A stretch of 62,868 nt of DNA, taken from Nemertoderma westbladi (lineage: Eukaryota; Xenacoelomorpha; Nemertodermatida; Nemertodermatidae). The stretch spans positions 1 through 62,868 of the forward strand of contig JAUCBJ010006857.1 in NCBI GenBank assembly GCA_032718475.1, given 5' to 3'. Below, piece by piece: positions 20,209-33,100 of the stretch; within the stretch, counting starts at the first letter, position 1, and every line of letters starts with the position of its first letter. A model generated the notes under the pieces. It was not told the origin of the DNA and made no database searches. It saw only the letters and a list, made by a program, of their open reading frames with translations. Position numbers and translations under genes: made by a program.

Positions 20209-21861
20209 TATCGTTCGGAGTGGGCGTGTGACTCTATTATTTTATATTATTTTATTATTTTATATTTATGTATGTATTACTATGTAATTTTATTATAATC
20301 GTTTTATTTAATTTAGTAGAATATTATTTAGCGATTATTTTGTAGAATAGTGCAATATATTCGTGTTTATTACGTACGTAATTACTTATATTATATTTAG
20401 TGAGACGGCGAAGAAATAATTATTTTTTCTCTTTCCTTACTGCCCGTATTATATTATAAATACGTAACTACAGTAAGAGGAAATGTCCGTACTTATTAAA
20501 GTACAATAAAGCCACTACCATATTTAAGTATTATTGGTAGGCAGAGTATTAGGAATGCAAAGTTCAGATCCTCGTGTCTCGGCTAAACCAAGCTCTGGGT
20601 AGACCTTGGAAACGACTTGCCTCTTCACACTGACATTGCTTCGTGCGATATTGCTCTCATACCGTATATTAAATAATACATATAGTAGCGTGATGTCCCT
20701 TTAACAGTAGCGTATAACGCAAAATAAATCTGTTAAACCCTTTGACCATCTGTAATTCTAGTCGATTAAGATATCGCGGCACCCACCGATATACTTGAAA
20801 GACAAATTCTAGAATCAGTGGTTAACGTCCCCAGACAAGTTCTGGAATAAATCGGTGCCCATCTCAAATATTAATTATTTAATATTTGCAAATCTAATAA
20901 ATCAAAATCTGTAAAATTCAGATCCTTCAACAATTCTAGTCAATTAAGATATCGTAGCATTTACCGATATTCTTAAAAAGACAATTGTCATAGAATTAAG
21001 GATCTTGTGTCCCCAGACATGTTCTAGAATCAAAATATGTCCATTTAATTATCAAATAATAAAATTTCAGGGAATAATTTAAATTCATGCCTTTTAATGA
21101 ATTTAATAAATTGCCATTTTTGCGCAATTTATAACATTCCCAAAATTCCATTAATTAATAGATCAAGGGAGCGGAGATTTATCTTATTATGCATATGAGT
21201 GTGCGAAAGTCTCCCAAACATAGTCAATAGCCGATAAAATTCATAAAGTCATGTATAAAACAGGACATTGACTATTAAAGAATTACTATTAAATAACATC
21301 CCAGATCTGTATGCATTGGAATTACCCTAATTCTACCGCTAGCTTTACATAATGTCACCATAGCAACAACCACGCTAGAATTAGAATTGAGTTAAGAGAA
21401 CAATAGAAAGCTTGTCCCATTGAATAGCATAGGGAATAAATAGTGTACTGATAGTATCCAAGGATACATAATAATACAGTGACATTCTGGAAGGCATTGA
21501 CTAACGGACAAGTGACCCGAGTGTGTGTAATTTGTGACAAGTTGTGTGTGTGGTATTTGTGAGTTTATAGGCGAATGTTACTACTAAGGTGTGTTTACAG
21601 TAGCGAGTCGCAATTGTGAAAGTAACCCTAATTCTCCAGTAAGAACCTGAGGTGTATCTAAGCCTTTGGGACGGACAGTCGAGTGACTTGTGCCGGTTGT
21701 CGTTGTCGTTGTGCGGCTACGTCGTTGGCGAAAGTACAGCGGCGACGACACATCGGCGCTGAGGATCTCGCACTGTCCGGGGGCTGATTGGGGTAGGCAG
21801 CGACGCTCGCTAGCCTAAATATAAACTCATTATAATATGGATAAACTCATATATAGCAGAT

Positions 21862-22035
21862 ATGACGGAGTTGATAGAAGATGTTCTTGGTATCGGGGAG
21901 CGATATACTCTACTTTTACAAGCGTTTGTTGATAGCTTAATACGCGGCGACGTTAGTCCAACTGCTGCGGAGGACGATGGTCGTTATATCGAACCGCCAA
22001 TGTCCCAAGAGCAGCTCGCGCGAGTTGGACTATAG
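21862..22035 (+). CDS. Small acidic ORF in the 3' region of BEL element 3 (57 aa)
   Basis: ATG 21862 to TAG 22033-22035 (MTELIEDVLGIGERY...). An overlapping open frame at 21977-22162 (61 codons, ending CPAESEP) continues with a tyrosine-rich stretch (DYRKFAARYTQ), so the two could be one accessory gene split by a single-base shift. No family is recognised. Possibly chance. Confidence 0.3.
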   Translation: MTELIEDVLGIGERYTLLLQAFVDSLIRGDVSPTAAEDDGRYIEPPMSQEQLARVGL

Positions 22036-22966
22036 AAAATTCGCTGCTCGATATACGCAGCGTAATGGTACGTATATGGTCTTCTTAACTACTGGTCATC
22101 CTATCGATTTACACGATACGGACTATGTCTATATATCCTGCCCAGCGGAGTCGGAACCATAAACTGAAATTCGAATGCGAAAATTCTATTCGAAATCGAC
22201 TCGAAAGAAAAGACACTAAAGAAACAAATAAACGCGGTAACTCCAACGTATATTTGGAATTCTTGATAGAAGCATTGTAACAACAAATAAATATCACCCG
22301 CGTTTCCCCCTACCAGACGTGCGTCTTTGGTATTATTACGATAAATGCCCTAGACCCAACTAATAAACGGAAAGACATAAACATCCACGGAAACGTTGTG
22401 TTAAACACAGTTGTGCTCGTTATATTTACTGGAGTTTCGAGCGAAACTTGTTTGACGTATCACCTATGCTCACTCGGCTCGAACGATCCTGGAGTAAACC
22501 TACGATCAGAGTCCCGGAATACTCGGTCAAACCTCCTCATTCCTTAGTTGGACCTCAGACCTGCGATCCTGGTGGTGTCGCGGATCCTCGCGGACTGTAT
22601 TCACTGTTCAAAGATCTAGTGCTACCCTAACAATTAATCGGTAACACTCCGACAGTGATTTCTAGCTAGCCGCCCATCTTACCTAGCCGGATTGTGACGC
22701 GGACACCTAATATCACTATCCAACCGTATGGTCGTTCCCGTTTAACGCGATACAACCCTTCATCAAGGTGAAGGAGAGCGTTGTACGAAACGAGTTAAAC
22801 GCTATTCTATAAAGATCAAAAAAGAAACCTGCGTTTGTTCAGATAAACGTAAGTTATAACAGTAAGTCCAATCGATAAACGAATTGGCCTTATCTCAGTT
22901 CGATTGGGAAATCTCGAATCTCTAAGAAGATATCAAGCTTAGAAAACCCTATTCTTTGCGAGAGTT

Positions 22967-23164
22967 TTGGATGAACGTATCCAGCTACAAGCGGAGGAAA
23001 ATCAGCTCGAGGAGAAGCATATCGAAACGGCGGATACCCCGACCATAATCCTACACCTTCTGATGCAATCATATTGCACCCTTCACCCAGGATTTATAGC
23101 CCTCCTAGTAAAGTGGCTCGCCCCAAAGAGAAAAGGACTCTTGCTAGCCTCAAAAACTGCGTAA
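22967..23164 (+). CDS. Small ORF before the 3' LTR of BEL element 3 (65 aa), doubtful
   Basis: 65 codons with a Gln/Glu-rich start and a leucine-rich hydrophobic centre, ending 104 bp before the 3' LTR. No recognisable domain; it may be chance. Confidence 0.2.
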   Translation: MDERIQLQAEENQLEEKHIETADTPTIILHLLMQSYCTLHPGFIALLVKWLAPKRKGLLLASKTA

Positions 23165-23267
23165 ACGCCGTCTGCGTAAGAAAGACTAACTGTTTAGAGT
23201 ATCTTTATATTTTAGAAACTGTGATTTGTTATATTTTATAGACTTAAATCCCATTTTCTGGGAGCGT

Positions 23268-24491
23268 TGTAAAAGCTTTTGCGTAATTAGCCGGTTATTA
23301 TCCCCGTAAAGTACTCTGTGGTTGGTTTACCAGGCATAAAAAGGCCGTGTCCTTGCTGTACTGGTGTTTTGGAGGACATAAAAGCCATTTCTTCTGTATT
23401 TGTACTTTAGAGGACATAATCTGTAATTTCGTGACGTAAAAAGCTCGATACTCTTGAAAACAGTGTCGCTACCATGACGACGGCTAACGGCTGATATTGC
23501 CACGTTGCCCCATAGCCCTGCTTTCTGTATCTGCCAATAGGATTTGAGTTGGTTTTGATTTTGACCTATCACAGATCTACTGAACTGAATTTCCTATCTG
23601 TATGCTCATTCTCTGTGGTGGGTGAGATCTTTGTAGAATAAGGGTAGCTGGTATTCTTATAGTTATTCTTATCAGTTTTTAGTGTTGTTGGTGATTCTAA
23701 GCCAGGAAGAACGGCTTTAGCCCTACACTAGTAGGCTTAATTATAAGGACATATATCCGTTATCTGCATACCACAACATAACATACCATACCTAATCAAA
23801 CAACCTGTGCATACTTTTATATTGTTATACTGCTATTTACTGTCAGTTCTTCATAATATGGTTGATGAATTATTATATTTGGAATAACGATAAATAACCC
23901 CGAAACCCAATATTCTTGATATACCGAAGGTAAGAGAGAAAGGTTACATATAACGATTGTGACTTATGTTAAAGTGGTTTGAAGTGAATCTAATGTTATT
24001 TGATAGACCCTACATGATTCGGTCCGTGTTCCTTTTATATATAACTAAAATCAGTGAAGATCGGCAGATCAGTGTGCAGTATTGTGCAGCATTGTGTATG
24101 AGTGAGACTGATAACGAAGCATTTCCTAAAGAATGCGCCATATATGTGAATTATAACTAAGCCATATCGTTGTGAGTAGTTTAAGTCATAACTCTGTTTG
24201 TATAGATAGAGCGCCACGTCCTAAAGGAACTGTTAATATTCCCGAAGGTGAATAATATTGTCAGAGATTATATAATACTGTCAGTCGAATAATACATTAG
24301 GCTTACATAGCAATAAAATTAAGCCGTCGAACCCAATCTCCCGGGTATATCCAGCGGGTGAATGATCGCGCACAGATTGGTTTCGACTAGTGTAGTGAAT
24401 TAAATACTTGTCATAGACTAAAAGTGATTTATTATCTAGAAGACATCCTAATTTGGCGGGTTAAACTGCCAAAGGTCTGAAAGCGCGAACA
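23268..24491 (+). repeat. 3' LTR of BEL element 3
   Basis: 1224 bp, almost identical to the 5' LTR, followed by the duplicated target GGGAT. Confidence 0.95.
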
Positions 24492-24496
24492 GGGAT

Positions 24497-26477
24497 TACA
24501 GCTGTATTTTTAAGTATAATTATTTAAATCTTATACTAGAAAATAATTTATATCCTTTAAGGAGACATTAAGAAAGCATACAAACTAACTAAAATTTTTG
24601 CTATTGGGGTTTCCCGGGTTCGTGATTTCATTTCTGATGTCAGTTTTCACATTTCACGAAATCTAGACTGTCTGTCCGCCTGTCTGACTGTCCGTCATTT
24701 TGTCAATTTGTCAGTCATTAGATATTTGTTCACAAAGGATTGCGCCAACAACGTGGTTCAAATAAAAATTTTCGGATTCCTCGTAAAATTTTGAGTCCGA
24801 AACTGTCGTTCTAGCCCATAGAGTCTTGCAGAAGAAAAATATACATATCATAAATCTTTAAATGCGTTTTTCTCAGAACGCCTTTTTTTTATATAATCCG
24901 TTTCTACTTGACACGCCACATCTATCTCAAGCAAATGCCTCTTAAACAAGGCTGAACAACGAACTAACAATGGTTTTATTCAATTTAATTAGCTTCGTGG
25001 TTGCATTTCCTTTAGGAATTGCTTTTCTAATAAATATTAAAAATTTAAATGTATCAGTACAAACCCTTTTCTCCTAAATTGACTACATTATCCTCAGCTG
25101 TAAGAGTCTCATTGCAAATTATACATCGATCGTGATAACTATCCATATCGCTATCCCATCTAACCAAAAACTATCTAACCGACAAGCAAAATTTGTGAGT
25201 AGCACACCAAGAGTAATATAATTTATTATATAGCTAGGTACTGGTACAGTAAAATACCAGTATTTATTATTTCTGATACCATATAAAATATTTAAAATAT
25301 TCTGTAAATATATTGCTAACGAAAACTTGCCATTGATAAGTAAGATTCAACATTGATGTAGAAAACTTCGTAATTACATTATTTGAAAACTCGTTGCTAC
25401 CTTGTGAAACTAACCGTTGCTAAGGTAACTCGCTGTTGCTATACGCAATTCAACGCTGCCAAGGATAACTTACTACTGTTATTTAAACTTCACAGCTCAA
25501 TAAAAAACATGTTTTATCACTATAAAACGCGATGTTGGTAAAAAAAAAGACCCCGTTTGCTAAGGAAAACTTTCGTTGCTAATTACATTAAGGTCATTCG
25601 AATATAATTTTGTAATTTTCTACAGCATATCATGCTACAAAATACTGAAATGTACATTAAACCGAATTTTGAGTATTTTTAACAAGTCACTCCCGAATTA
25701 GTATCAAAACTCCCGTTGCTATAGTCAAAATTTAAGACTTTGTTAAATAAAATAACTGTAGCAGACTCCACACAATTTTTTTCAATAATCTTTAATATGA
25801 TTAACTTCCAATGTCAATAAAATGCCAAATACCTTACTATAACTACATAAATACTAAAATATCCCCATTGCTATGGTAACAACAGAATAATGACTTCGCT
25901 TGTGATTATGAATGTTGACAATGTAAAATACTGTATTGATATGCATCTGAAGAACATATTAAATGTTTCTGATGGAATTTTCACATATTAAATAATATTT
26001 TTGTTTGCCATGGCAACAAGAAATGACATGATTGGCTGGCAAATTATGGTCTGAACATAGCAACATGTGAGGTACTTGATCCTGAATTGGTTTCTTTTTA
26101 AAATGATATATCATTTGTTTCACCTAACCTAACATTTGTATCACCTGTTTCATTTGCATTACTCGATCCTTACATTTTTATATATTTATTTATTTATTTA
26201 CAACAATTTACTACAATACAAGATATTAATGTGCATTCAATTTCAATTTGAATTAAATATAATATAATATTCACCAAATTAAGTTGGTTTGAGTTGCATG
26301 CATAATGCATATGTAATGAATGTAGAATGTAGATGGTAATTGGACGGGCAGACCCATTACACCAATCACCACGTACATTCAGTTACACGGTTAAGAAAAC
26401 ACGGTTAAGAAATGCATAGTTCACATTAATTTCACATATCACATGCTAATTAGGAACATAATATCGGTACTTATAGT
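24497..26477. repeat. Unassigned AT-rich DNA with recurring GTTGCTA-GGTAAC motifs
   Basis: No gene seen. A motif like GTTGCTAAGGTAAC recurs at about 25393, 25416, 25434, 25575, 25715, 25867 and 26005 (the last as TTTGCCATGGCAAC), many about 140-155 bp apart. This could be an old tandem array; the best copies resemble RFX-type X-box sites. Confidence 0.45.
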
Positions 26478-28612
26478 ATTACTACTAGGATCGGCATGCT
26501 GCATTGCAGCTGCATTTTTAAGAAAGCTGTGCCGGCTTGTCGACAAAATTGCGCCACCACAACTCCCTATCACCCATTACATTTGCTAGATCATCCGCAT
26601 CTTCAAGGCCAGTGTCCTTTAAGATGCGTCTCAAGAAAGTCATGGGCTGTCCACCATGCTTATTCACTCCATGAGGCTGCCAAAGTACAAGATTATGCAC
26701 TGGCTGGTCCTCACGGCGAAAGCAATGTCCTGCAAAGCGGAGGCGATTTTGTTCTAGTGTCAAGCTAGGTGGAACCAATGAGATACCTCCAATGTTATAT
26801 AGTGTCTGGTTGGAGATGTCTGCATTGTACTTGACAAAATAAACCCGGCGTAGCATTCTTGCGAATGTGCCATCCAGAGATTTGGTGTCCTCAGCAGTTA
26901 GCGCCCAGCATGGACTCCCATAGAGGAGTACTGGAACTACTGCTGCTCTAAATAATCGGACCTTAAGTTTCCAATTAATTCTCGGTGACTTCCAAATCCT
27001 GGAAAGCCTATTTAAGGCTGCCCATGCCTTTCCCTTACGTATTCGAAGGACCTCACCTGAGTTCCGGAACCATGATCCCAGGTAACAGAAGTCGTCCACG
27101 TGCTCAAGCATACCATCCTTTGAGCTTATCCTCATCCGATCAGAGACTTGCTGCGGACTTTCAAAGTTGAATGTCAAAATTTTGGTCTTTCTGGAGTTAA
27201 TAAAAATACCAACACTAGAAGCAGCATGTTCTAATGAGCTGAGGAGCCGTTGGGCTCCCTCTAGTGATTCCGAGAGTACTCCTAAGTCATCAGCAAAGTC
27301 TAGATCAGTTAGGTACTTGGCAGGATTTCCTCGACTTCTGGAGCCAGTAGGTGGAGTTATCATCACCTCATCATCATTATGATGATCTAAGGACATGCGT
27401 AGAACATAGTCAACCACAATTATGAACAAGAATGGTGCAAGTGTGTCTCCCTGGAGGACGCCCCATAACACTTCAAATGGTTCTGTGTCACCGTCAACAG
27501 TAGACACAAATGTTGACGAACCATCGTATACTGATCTGATTGCTGCAATAATTTCATCAGGAATCCCATATAATGAAAGTATACTGAACAGTGAGTCCGA
27601 GTTCGCTCGACCTAGTAGTAGTACTGAACAGTGAACATACGTGAGCGAGAGACTGAATCAAAGGCCTTGAAGAAGTCAACAAAGATAACAGCCAGATACC
27701 TGTCTTTTTTTTTGATAACTCTTCAATTATCCTTCTAAGTGCCAAAATGGGCTCCATGGTCCCACGACCTTTACGGAACCCATTCTGATTTCCACGGAGC
27801 AGTCTCTCAATGGGATCCCTGATGCGATTTAATAAAATTATATTGTATAGCTTTGCAGCAATTGAGATCAATGAGATTCCCCGAAAAGAACCATAGAGTG
27901 TTAGGTTACCCTTCTTGGGAACTGGCACCAACTTATTTGTTTTCATTTCTTGTTGTGTTGTGGGACTCTTGTTGTTCGGTACATGTCTAGGCCTACTATG
28001 ATGGGATAGATGAGCTTTAAACACTCGGGTATTTTATAGACCTCAGGGGGAACACCATCTACTCCACTGGCACGATTGGTCTTGATGCTTGCAGCAGCCT
28101 TCACTTCTGCAAAGGAGATATGGCCAATGGGAATATCTGGGAGTACAGACTCAGACACTTTTACTTCTTTAAAGTTATCAGGCAATACCCTGTCATTATT
28201 GAGCAGCTTTTCAAAGTGGGCCTTCCAACCATTGAGGCGATTGGCTGGTGATTCAGCCTTAACCTTGGTGGTTGGTTGGCTTTTCCGCCCAGTAAGCAAG
28301 TTGATCGATTTCCATGCCTGGGATGATTGCCTGCTGTCGTCAACATCATTGATGGCATCAACCTATTGGTTTATTAGCTCCTGTAGATTAACAGAGTACT
28401 GCCTGTTCAGGGACCTAGATGCAGCCTTAACTGCATTCTTGGCCGCTGTAATCTGTTTGAATCGGGACTCTTTATGCGCCTTATTTAGGTAATTTCGGCA
28501 CTTCTGAATTTTGTTGCAGTCCATGGGGCCCTTTCCCTGTTTCGAGGGTATACAGAAACTGTTTCTGCAGCTGCTAACTTAACTGCTTGCTTCTATGAAG
28601 GAAGTAAGCCTT
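26478..28612 (-). pseudogene. RTE-like LINE family A, copy 1 (5'-truncated)
   Basis: Minus strand. The 3' end is marked by GATCCTAGTAGTAATAC (26478-26495 region). The coding part is broken into three frames: 28299-27943 (linker and start of RT), 28024-27557 (RT, KLVPVPKKGNLTLYGSFRGI), 27507-26518 (GVLQGDTLAPF, DLDFADDLG as catalytic box, FYLGS-like region, AGHCFRR C-terminal part). Breaks include frameshifts and a small insertion at 27595-27621. The endonuclease is missing. Clade assignment (RTE-like, perhaps RTE-X/Proto2) is from motif resemblance. Confidence 0.8.
27582..27634 (-). mobile_element. Tiny LINE-B 3'-end insertion with target duplication
   Basis: TACTGAACAGTGA occurs at 27582-27594 and again at 27622-27634. 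Between them lie about 27 bp (GTCCGAGTTCGCTCGACC then TAGTAGTAG) that match the 3' end of LINE family B at 28748-28770 in reverse complement. The other family A copies lack this insert. Confidence 0.7.
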
Positions 28613-28747
28613 CAGAATTTTAATAAGGTTTGTTGATTATACCGATGTTGCGGCTGAGTTTATTGCGAATGTGATCGATATGGTATTTCCATGTCAAGTG
28701 TTCATCTATTAGAATGTCAAGGAATTTAATCACTTTCCTACTACTAC
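28612..28747 (-). pseudogene. CR1/Jockey-like LINE fragment
   Basis: The minus strand reads VIKFLDILIDEHLTWKYHID and then IGIINKPY, the segment that follows the catalytic box in CR1/Jockey-type reverse transcriptases (usually KFLGV.ID..LTW..HI). Only about 45 codons remain, wedged between family A copy 1 and the 3' end of family B. Confidence 0.65.
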
Positions 28748-30126
28748 TAGGTCGAGCGAACTCGGACAGTGGTAATGAGATCCTTCCAGGCTTCCCGATT
28801 CTCCATAGTTGTCGCAATTTCGTTTCTCCCAAGTTCAGTATCCCTTTCAAGTTGATCTATACATGTTATGGCCAGTCGTCTACGACTACGCTTTCCATGA
28901 GTTGGTTGCCAGAAAAGTAGATCTGGTATGACCTCGTCTATACTTCGCCAGCAGTGCCCACTGAATCTTAACCTCCGTTCACGGAGGGTGGTTGATACAG
29001 GTATGGTATTGTACCATAAAGCTCGGCGTTTGTCATGTGTTGTCTCCAGCTGATGTTTAGGGATGCCCTTAGTAGTCTTGTGTAGCAACCATCAATTCGT
29101 TGTTCAAGTGATTTAGTCAGTGTCCAGGTCTCACTCCAAAAATACACTTTCCACTGTGTCTCGAAAGAACTTAGTCTCCAGGTGCCTGGAGAGAAGTGAT
29201 TTCCAGATGGTATCCATTTTTGAAAGTGCTACCGAAGCCTTTGCTTTCTTAACTTCTGTGTCCTTTTTGCTACTCTCTATTCATAATCCAAAGTACTGAA
29301 AGTCGTCGACCTTCCTTAGTTGATTATTATCAATGGTTGTCAAGTTTCCATCAACAATAAAAGTCATGAATTCGGTCTTGGTAGCATTTATATGCAATCC
29401 AACCTCCTTAGCAGCCCTCTCCACTTTATTTAGTAGAAGCTGTGCATCTACTAGCGTATTAGTGCGCAGGGCGATGTCATCCGCAAAGTCGGTGTCTGTG
29501 ACTGTAGTTGCCGGATATCTACTACTTCTGCATTCTTGAAGTGTGAACCCAGATCTTCACCCTTTGTGGCCGTCCTCATTGCGTATTCCAACGCAATTAC
29601 AAATAGTAATGGTGCTAATGTGTCACCTTGCAGTACGCCAGTCAGGATTGAGAAAAACTCAGTTTCACCATCTGGTGAGAGTACCTGTGCTTCTGTGTCA
29701 CAATATAACAATCCAATGCCAGCAACAATTACTTCTGGTATTCCATAAGCTCTTAGAATTTCAAGCATTTTGCTTCTATGGATGGAGTCGAATGCCTTCT
29801 TGAAGTCCACAAAAGTCATGACTCAGCGGGGAGATTCTTTGAATTAATTCCTTCAATCAGTCTCCGTAGTGCAAGTATCTGAGCTATTGTTGATCTACTT
29901 GGTCGAAATCCGTTTTGGCTCTTACACAGTAGTTTCTCTATGTGAGGCCTATTCCTATATAGAATCCTTTTATTGTATATTTTGGCAGCTACCACAAGCA
30001 GACAGATCCCACGATAGTTTGTTGGTATACCGAGGTCTCCTTTCTCGGGGAGAGGCTTTAGTGGACCTTTAGTCCAAATTTGTGGTGGCTTTTCCCCTTT
30101 TAACAACCGGTTGCAAACATTCAATA
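28748..30126 (-). pseudogene. RTE-like LINE family B, 3' part
   Basis: Minus strand; the 3' end is CGCTCGACCTAGTAGTAGTAG. Broken frames read, in order, 30160-29816 (LPEKGDLGIPTNYRGICLL, QNGFRPSRSTIAQILALRRL), 29819-29451 (FVDFKKAFDSIHR motif A, GVLQGDTLAPLLF motif B) and 29088-28747 (RLRFSGHCWR, LLFWQP). A single base of overlap or shift separates the first two frames. The 5' part of the same copy continues at 37734-38170 after a 7.6-kb insertion. Confidence 0.8.
30115..30126. repeat. Target duplication AAACATTCAATA (left)
   Basis: The same 12 bp recurs at 37734-37745. Together they bracket the insertion of LINE family A into LINE family B. Confidence 0.85.
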
Positions 30127-33100
30127 CTACTACGATCGGCATGCTGCATTGCAGCTGCATTTCTAAGAATGCTGTGCCGGCTTATCGACAAAATTGCACC
30201 GCCACAACTCCATATCACCAATGACATTCGCTAGATCATCCGCATCTTCAAGGCCAGTGTCCTTTAAGATGCGTCTCAAGAAAGTCATGGGCTGTCCACC
30301 ATGCTTATTCACTCCATGAGGCTGCCAAAGTACAAGATTATGCACTGGCTGGTCCTCACGGCGAAAGCAATGTCCTACAAAGCGGAGGCGATTTTGTTCT
30401 AGTGTCAAGCTTGGGGGAACCAATGAGACACCTCCAATGTTATATAGTGTCTGGTTGGAGATGTGTGCATTGAACTTGACACAATGAACACGGCGTAGCA
30501 TTCTTGTGAATGTGCCATCCAGAGATTTGGTGTCCTCAGCAGTTAGAGCCCAGCATGGACTCCCATAGATGAGTACTGGAACTACTGCTGCTCTAAATAA
30601 TCGGACCTTAAGTTTCCGATTAATTTTCGGTGACTTCCAAATCCTGGAAAGCCTATTCAAGGCTGCCCATGCCTTTCCCTTACGTATTCGAAGGTCCTCA
30701 CCTGACTTCCGGATTCATGATCCCAAGTAACAGAAGTCATCCACATGCTCAAGCATACCATCTTTTGAGCTTATGCTCATCCGATCAGAGACTTGCTGAG
30801 GACTTTCAAAGTTAACTGTCAAAATTTTGGTCTTTCTGGAGTTAATAAAAAGACCAACACTAGAAGCAGCATGTTCTAATGAGCTGAGGAGCCGTTGGGC
30901 TCCCTCTAGTGATTCTGAGAGTACTCCTAAGCCATCAGCAAAGTCTAGATCAGTTAGGTACTTGGCAGGATTTCCTCGACTTCTGGAGCCAGTAGGTGGA
31001 GTTATCATCACCCCATCATCATTATGATGATCTAAGGACATGCGTAGAACATAGTCAACAACAATTATGAACAAGAATGGTGCAAGTGTGTCTCCCTGGA
31101 GGACGCCCCATAACACTTCAAATGGTTCTGTGTCACCGTCAACAGTAGACACAAATGTTGTCGAACCATCGTATACTGATCTGATTGCTGCAATAATTTC
31201 ATCAGGAATCCCATATAATGAAAGTATGCTGAACATACGTGAGCGAGAGACTGAATCAAAGGCCTTGAAGAAGTCATCAAAGATAATAGCCAGACGCCTG
31301 TCTTTCTTTTTTGATAACTCTTAAATTATCCTTCTAAGTGCCAAAATGGGCTCCATGGTCCCACGAACTTTACGGAACCCATTCTGATTTCTACGGAGCA
31401 GTCTCTCAATGGGATCTCTGATGCGATTTAATAGAATTCTATTGTATAGCTTTGCAGCAATTGAGATCAATGAGATTCCCCGAAAAGAACCATAGAGTGT
31501 TAGGTTGCCCTTCTTGGGAACTGGCACCAATTTATTTGTTTTCATTTCTTGTGGGACTCTTGTTGTACGGTACATGTCTACTATGATGGGATAGATGAGC
31601 TTTAAACACTCAGGTATTTTAAAGACCTCAGGGGGAACACCATCTACTCCACTGGCACGATTGGTCTTAATACTCTTTGCAGCAGCCTTCACTTCTGCAA
31701 AGGAGATATCACCAATGGGAATATCTGGGTGTACAGACTCAGACACTTTTACTTCTATAAAGTTATCAGGCAATACCCTGTCATTATTGAGGAGCTTTTC
31801 AAAGTGGGCCTTCCAACCATTGAGGCGATCGGCTGGTGATTCAGCCGTAACCTTGGTGGTTGGTTGGCCTTTTCGACCAGCAAGCAAGTTGATCGATCTC
31901 CATGCCTGGGATGATTGCCTGCTGTCTTCAGCATCATTGATGGCATCAACCTGTTGGTTTATTTGCTCCTGTAAATTAACCGAGTACTGCCTGTTCAGGG
32001 ACCTAGATGCAGCCTTAACTGCATTCTTGGCCGCTGTAGTCTGTTTGATTCGGGACTCTTTCTGCGCCTTGTAGAGGTCATTTCGGCACTTCTGAATTTT
32101 GTTGTCAGTCCAGGGGGCCCGTTTCCTGTTTCGAGGGTATACAGGAACTGTTTCTGCAGCTGCTAACTTAACTGCCTCTGTAAAGGCAGTATAGCCCTCA
32201 CAGTGATCTGCCGCCTCAGAGGCAAGAGCCTCATACCTGTTGCTCAGCTGTAGTGTGAAGCTGGATCTCACACTTGGCTGTTGCAACAGAGAGGACCAGT
32301 CATGCCGCGGCAAGGCATATTTCGTTGTTCTGCTAGCACGCAGACTAAGTCTTACCTTGGCCACAATAAGGCGGTGATCACTGGAGAGGGGTCGTAGTGT
32401 AAATGCATTACAGTCTTGTATAGAGCTCCTGTATTTCCTACGAAACAGGATATGGTCTATCTGGGACTTGTGACCACTGGGTCCACTATGAGTCCATAGC
32501 TTTCCAGTTCGCTTCTTGAACTGGGTTCCAGCCGAAAACAATCCATTTCCAGAGATAAAATCCTGAAGATGGACAGAATTTCGGTTAACACTATTGCTAT
32601 AGACCCAGGGCGATGTAGGTGATTGATGCAGACTTGCATTAAAGTCCCCCAGGAATGTTAAGAATGCATGCTGATCCACTCCATCAGTAGCTGCTTGTAG
32701 ATTGTGGTAGAAATTTTCCACCTCCTCTACAGGGGCAACACTAGTTGGAGAGTAGCACATAATCAGAACCACCTTAGGGAACTTCTTAGCCAGTCTTCCA
32801 GAACATGAGAAGTTGCAACGGATGATGCGGTTAGAGATTTGGTCTATTTTGTCCAATGCTGCATGTGCAGTTGGATTCATCAATAGACCAATTCCACCAT
32901 TGCCACTATCATCTGCTGAAGCGAGGGCGAGTCGCCAACCGCCCCACATGTCCTTAATCAGAACCTCATAAGTCTGTCCAGTCTGCATTCGGTGCTCTTG
33001 AACACCCACTGCACTAAGAGAAAGCTTATCTGCCAAGGCAGTCAGCTCACCTTGTCGCATTGGGGACCCGAGTGTTAGGGTGTTTACTGAGGCTAGTCTA

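Larger units (their letters stand above)
20209..23267 (+). other. 3' noncoding region of BEL element 3
   Basis: About 3.1 kb without a large ORF. 20720-21782 is homologous to 46880-47755 (shared AGATCTGTATGCAT, GTGTTTACAGTAGCGAGTCG and TTGGGACGGACAGT), the same region of element 5. Two related segments (about 20765-20860 and 20945-21050, both with ATTAAGATATCG and CCCCAGACA) form an old tandem duplication. The sequence just before the 3' LTR lacks a strong purine tract. Confidence 0.75.
12499..24491 (+). mobile_element. BEL/Pao retrotransposon element 3, complete but pol-deleted (12.0 kb)
   Basis: Two 1224-bp LTRs (12499-13722 and 23268-24491) in direct orientation, starting TGTAAAAG and ending GCGCGAACA, flanked by the 5-bp target duplication GGGAT (12494-12498, 24492-24496). 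I noticed one LTR difference (AAAGAAACTG against AAAGGAACTG), so the insertion is recent. Inside are a 2.4-kb leader full of tandem repeats, a single 1369-codon Gag-protease ORF, and 3.1 kb of noncoding sequence. Reverse transcriptase, most of RNase H and integrase are absent, so it would need a helper element. Confidence 0.93.
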
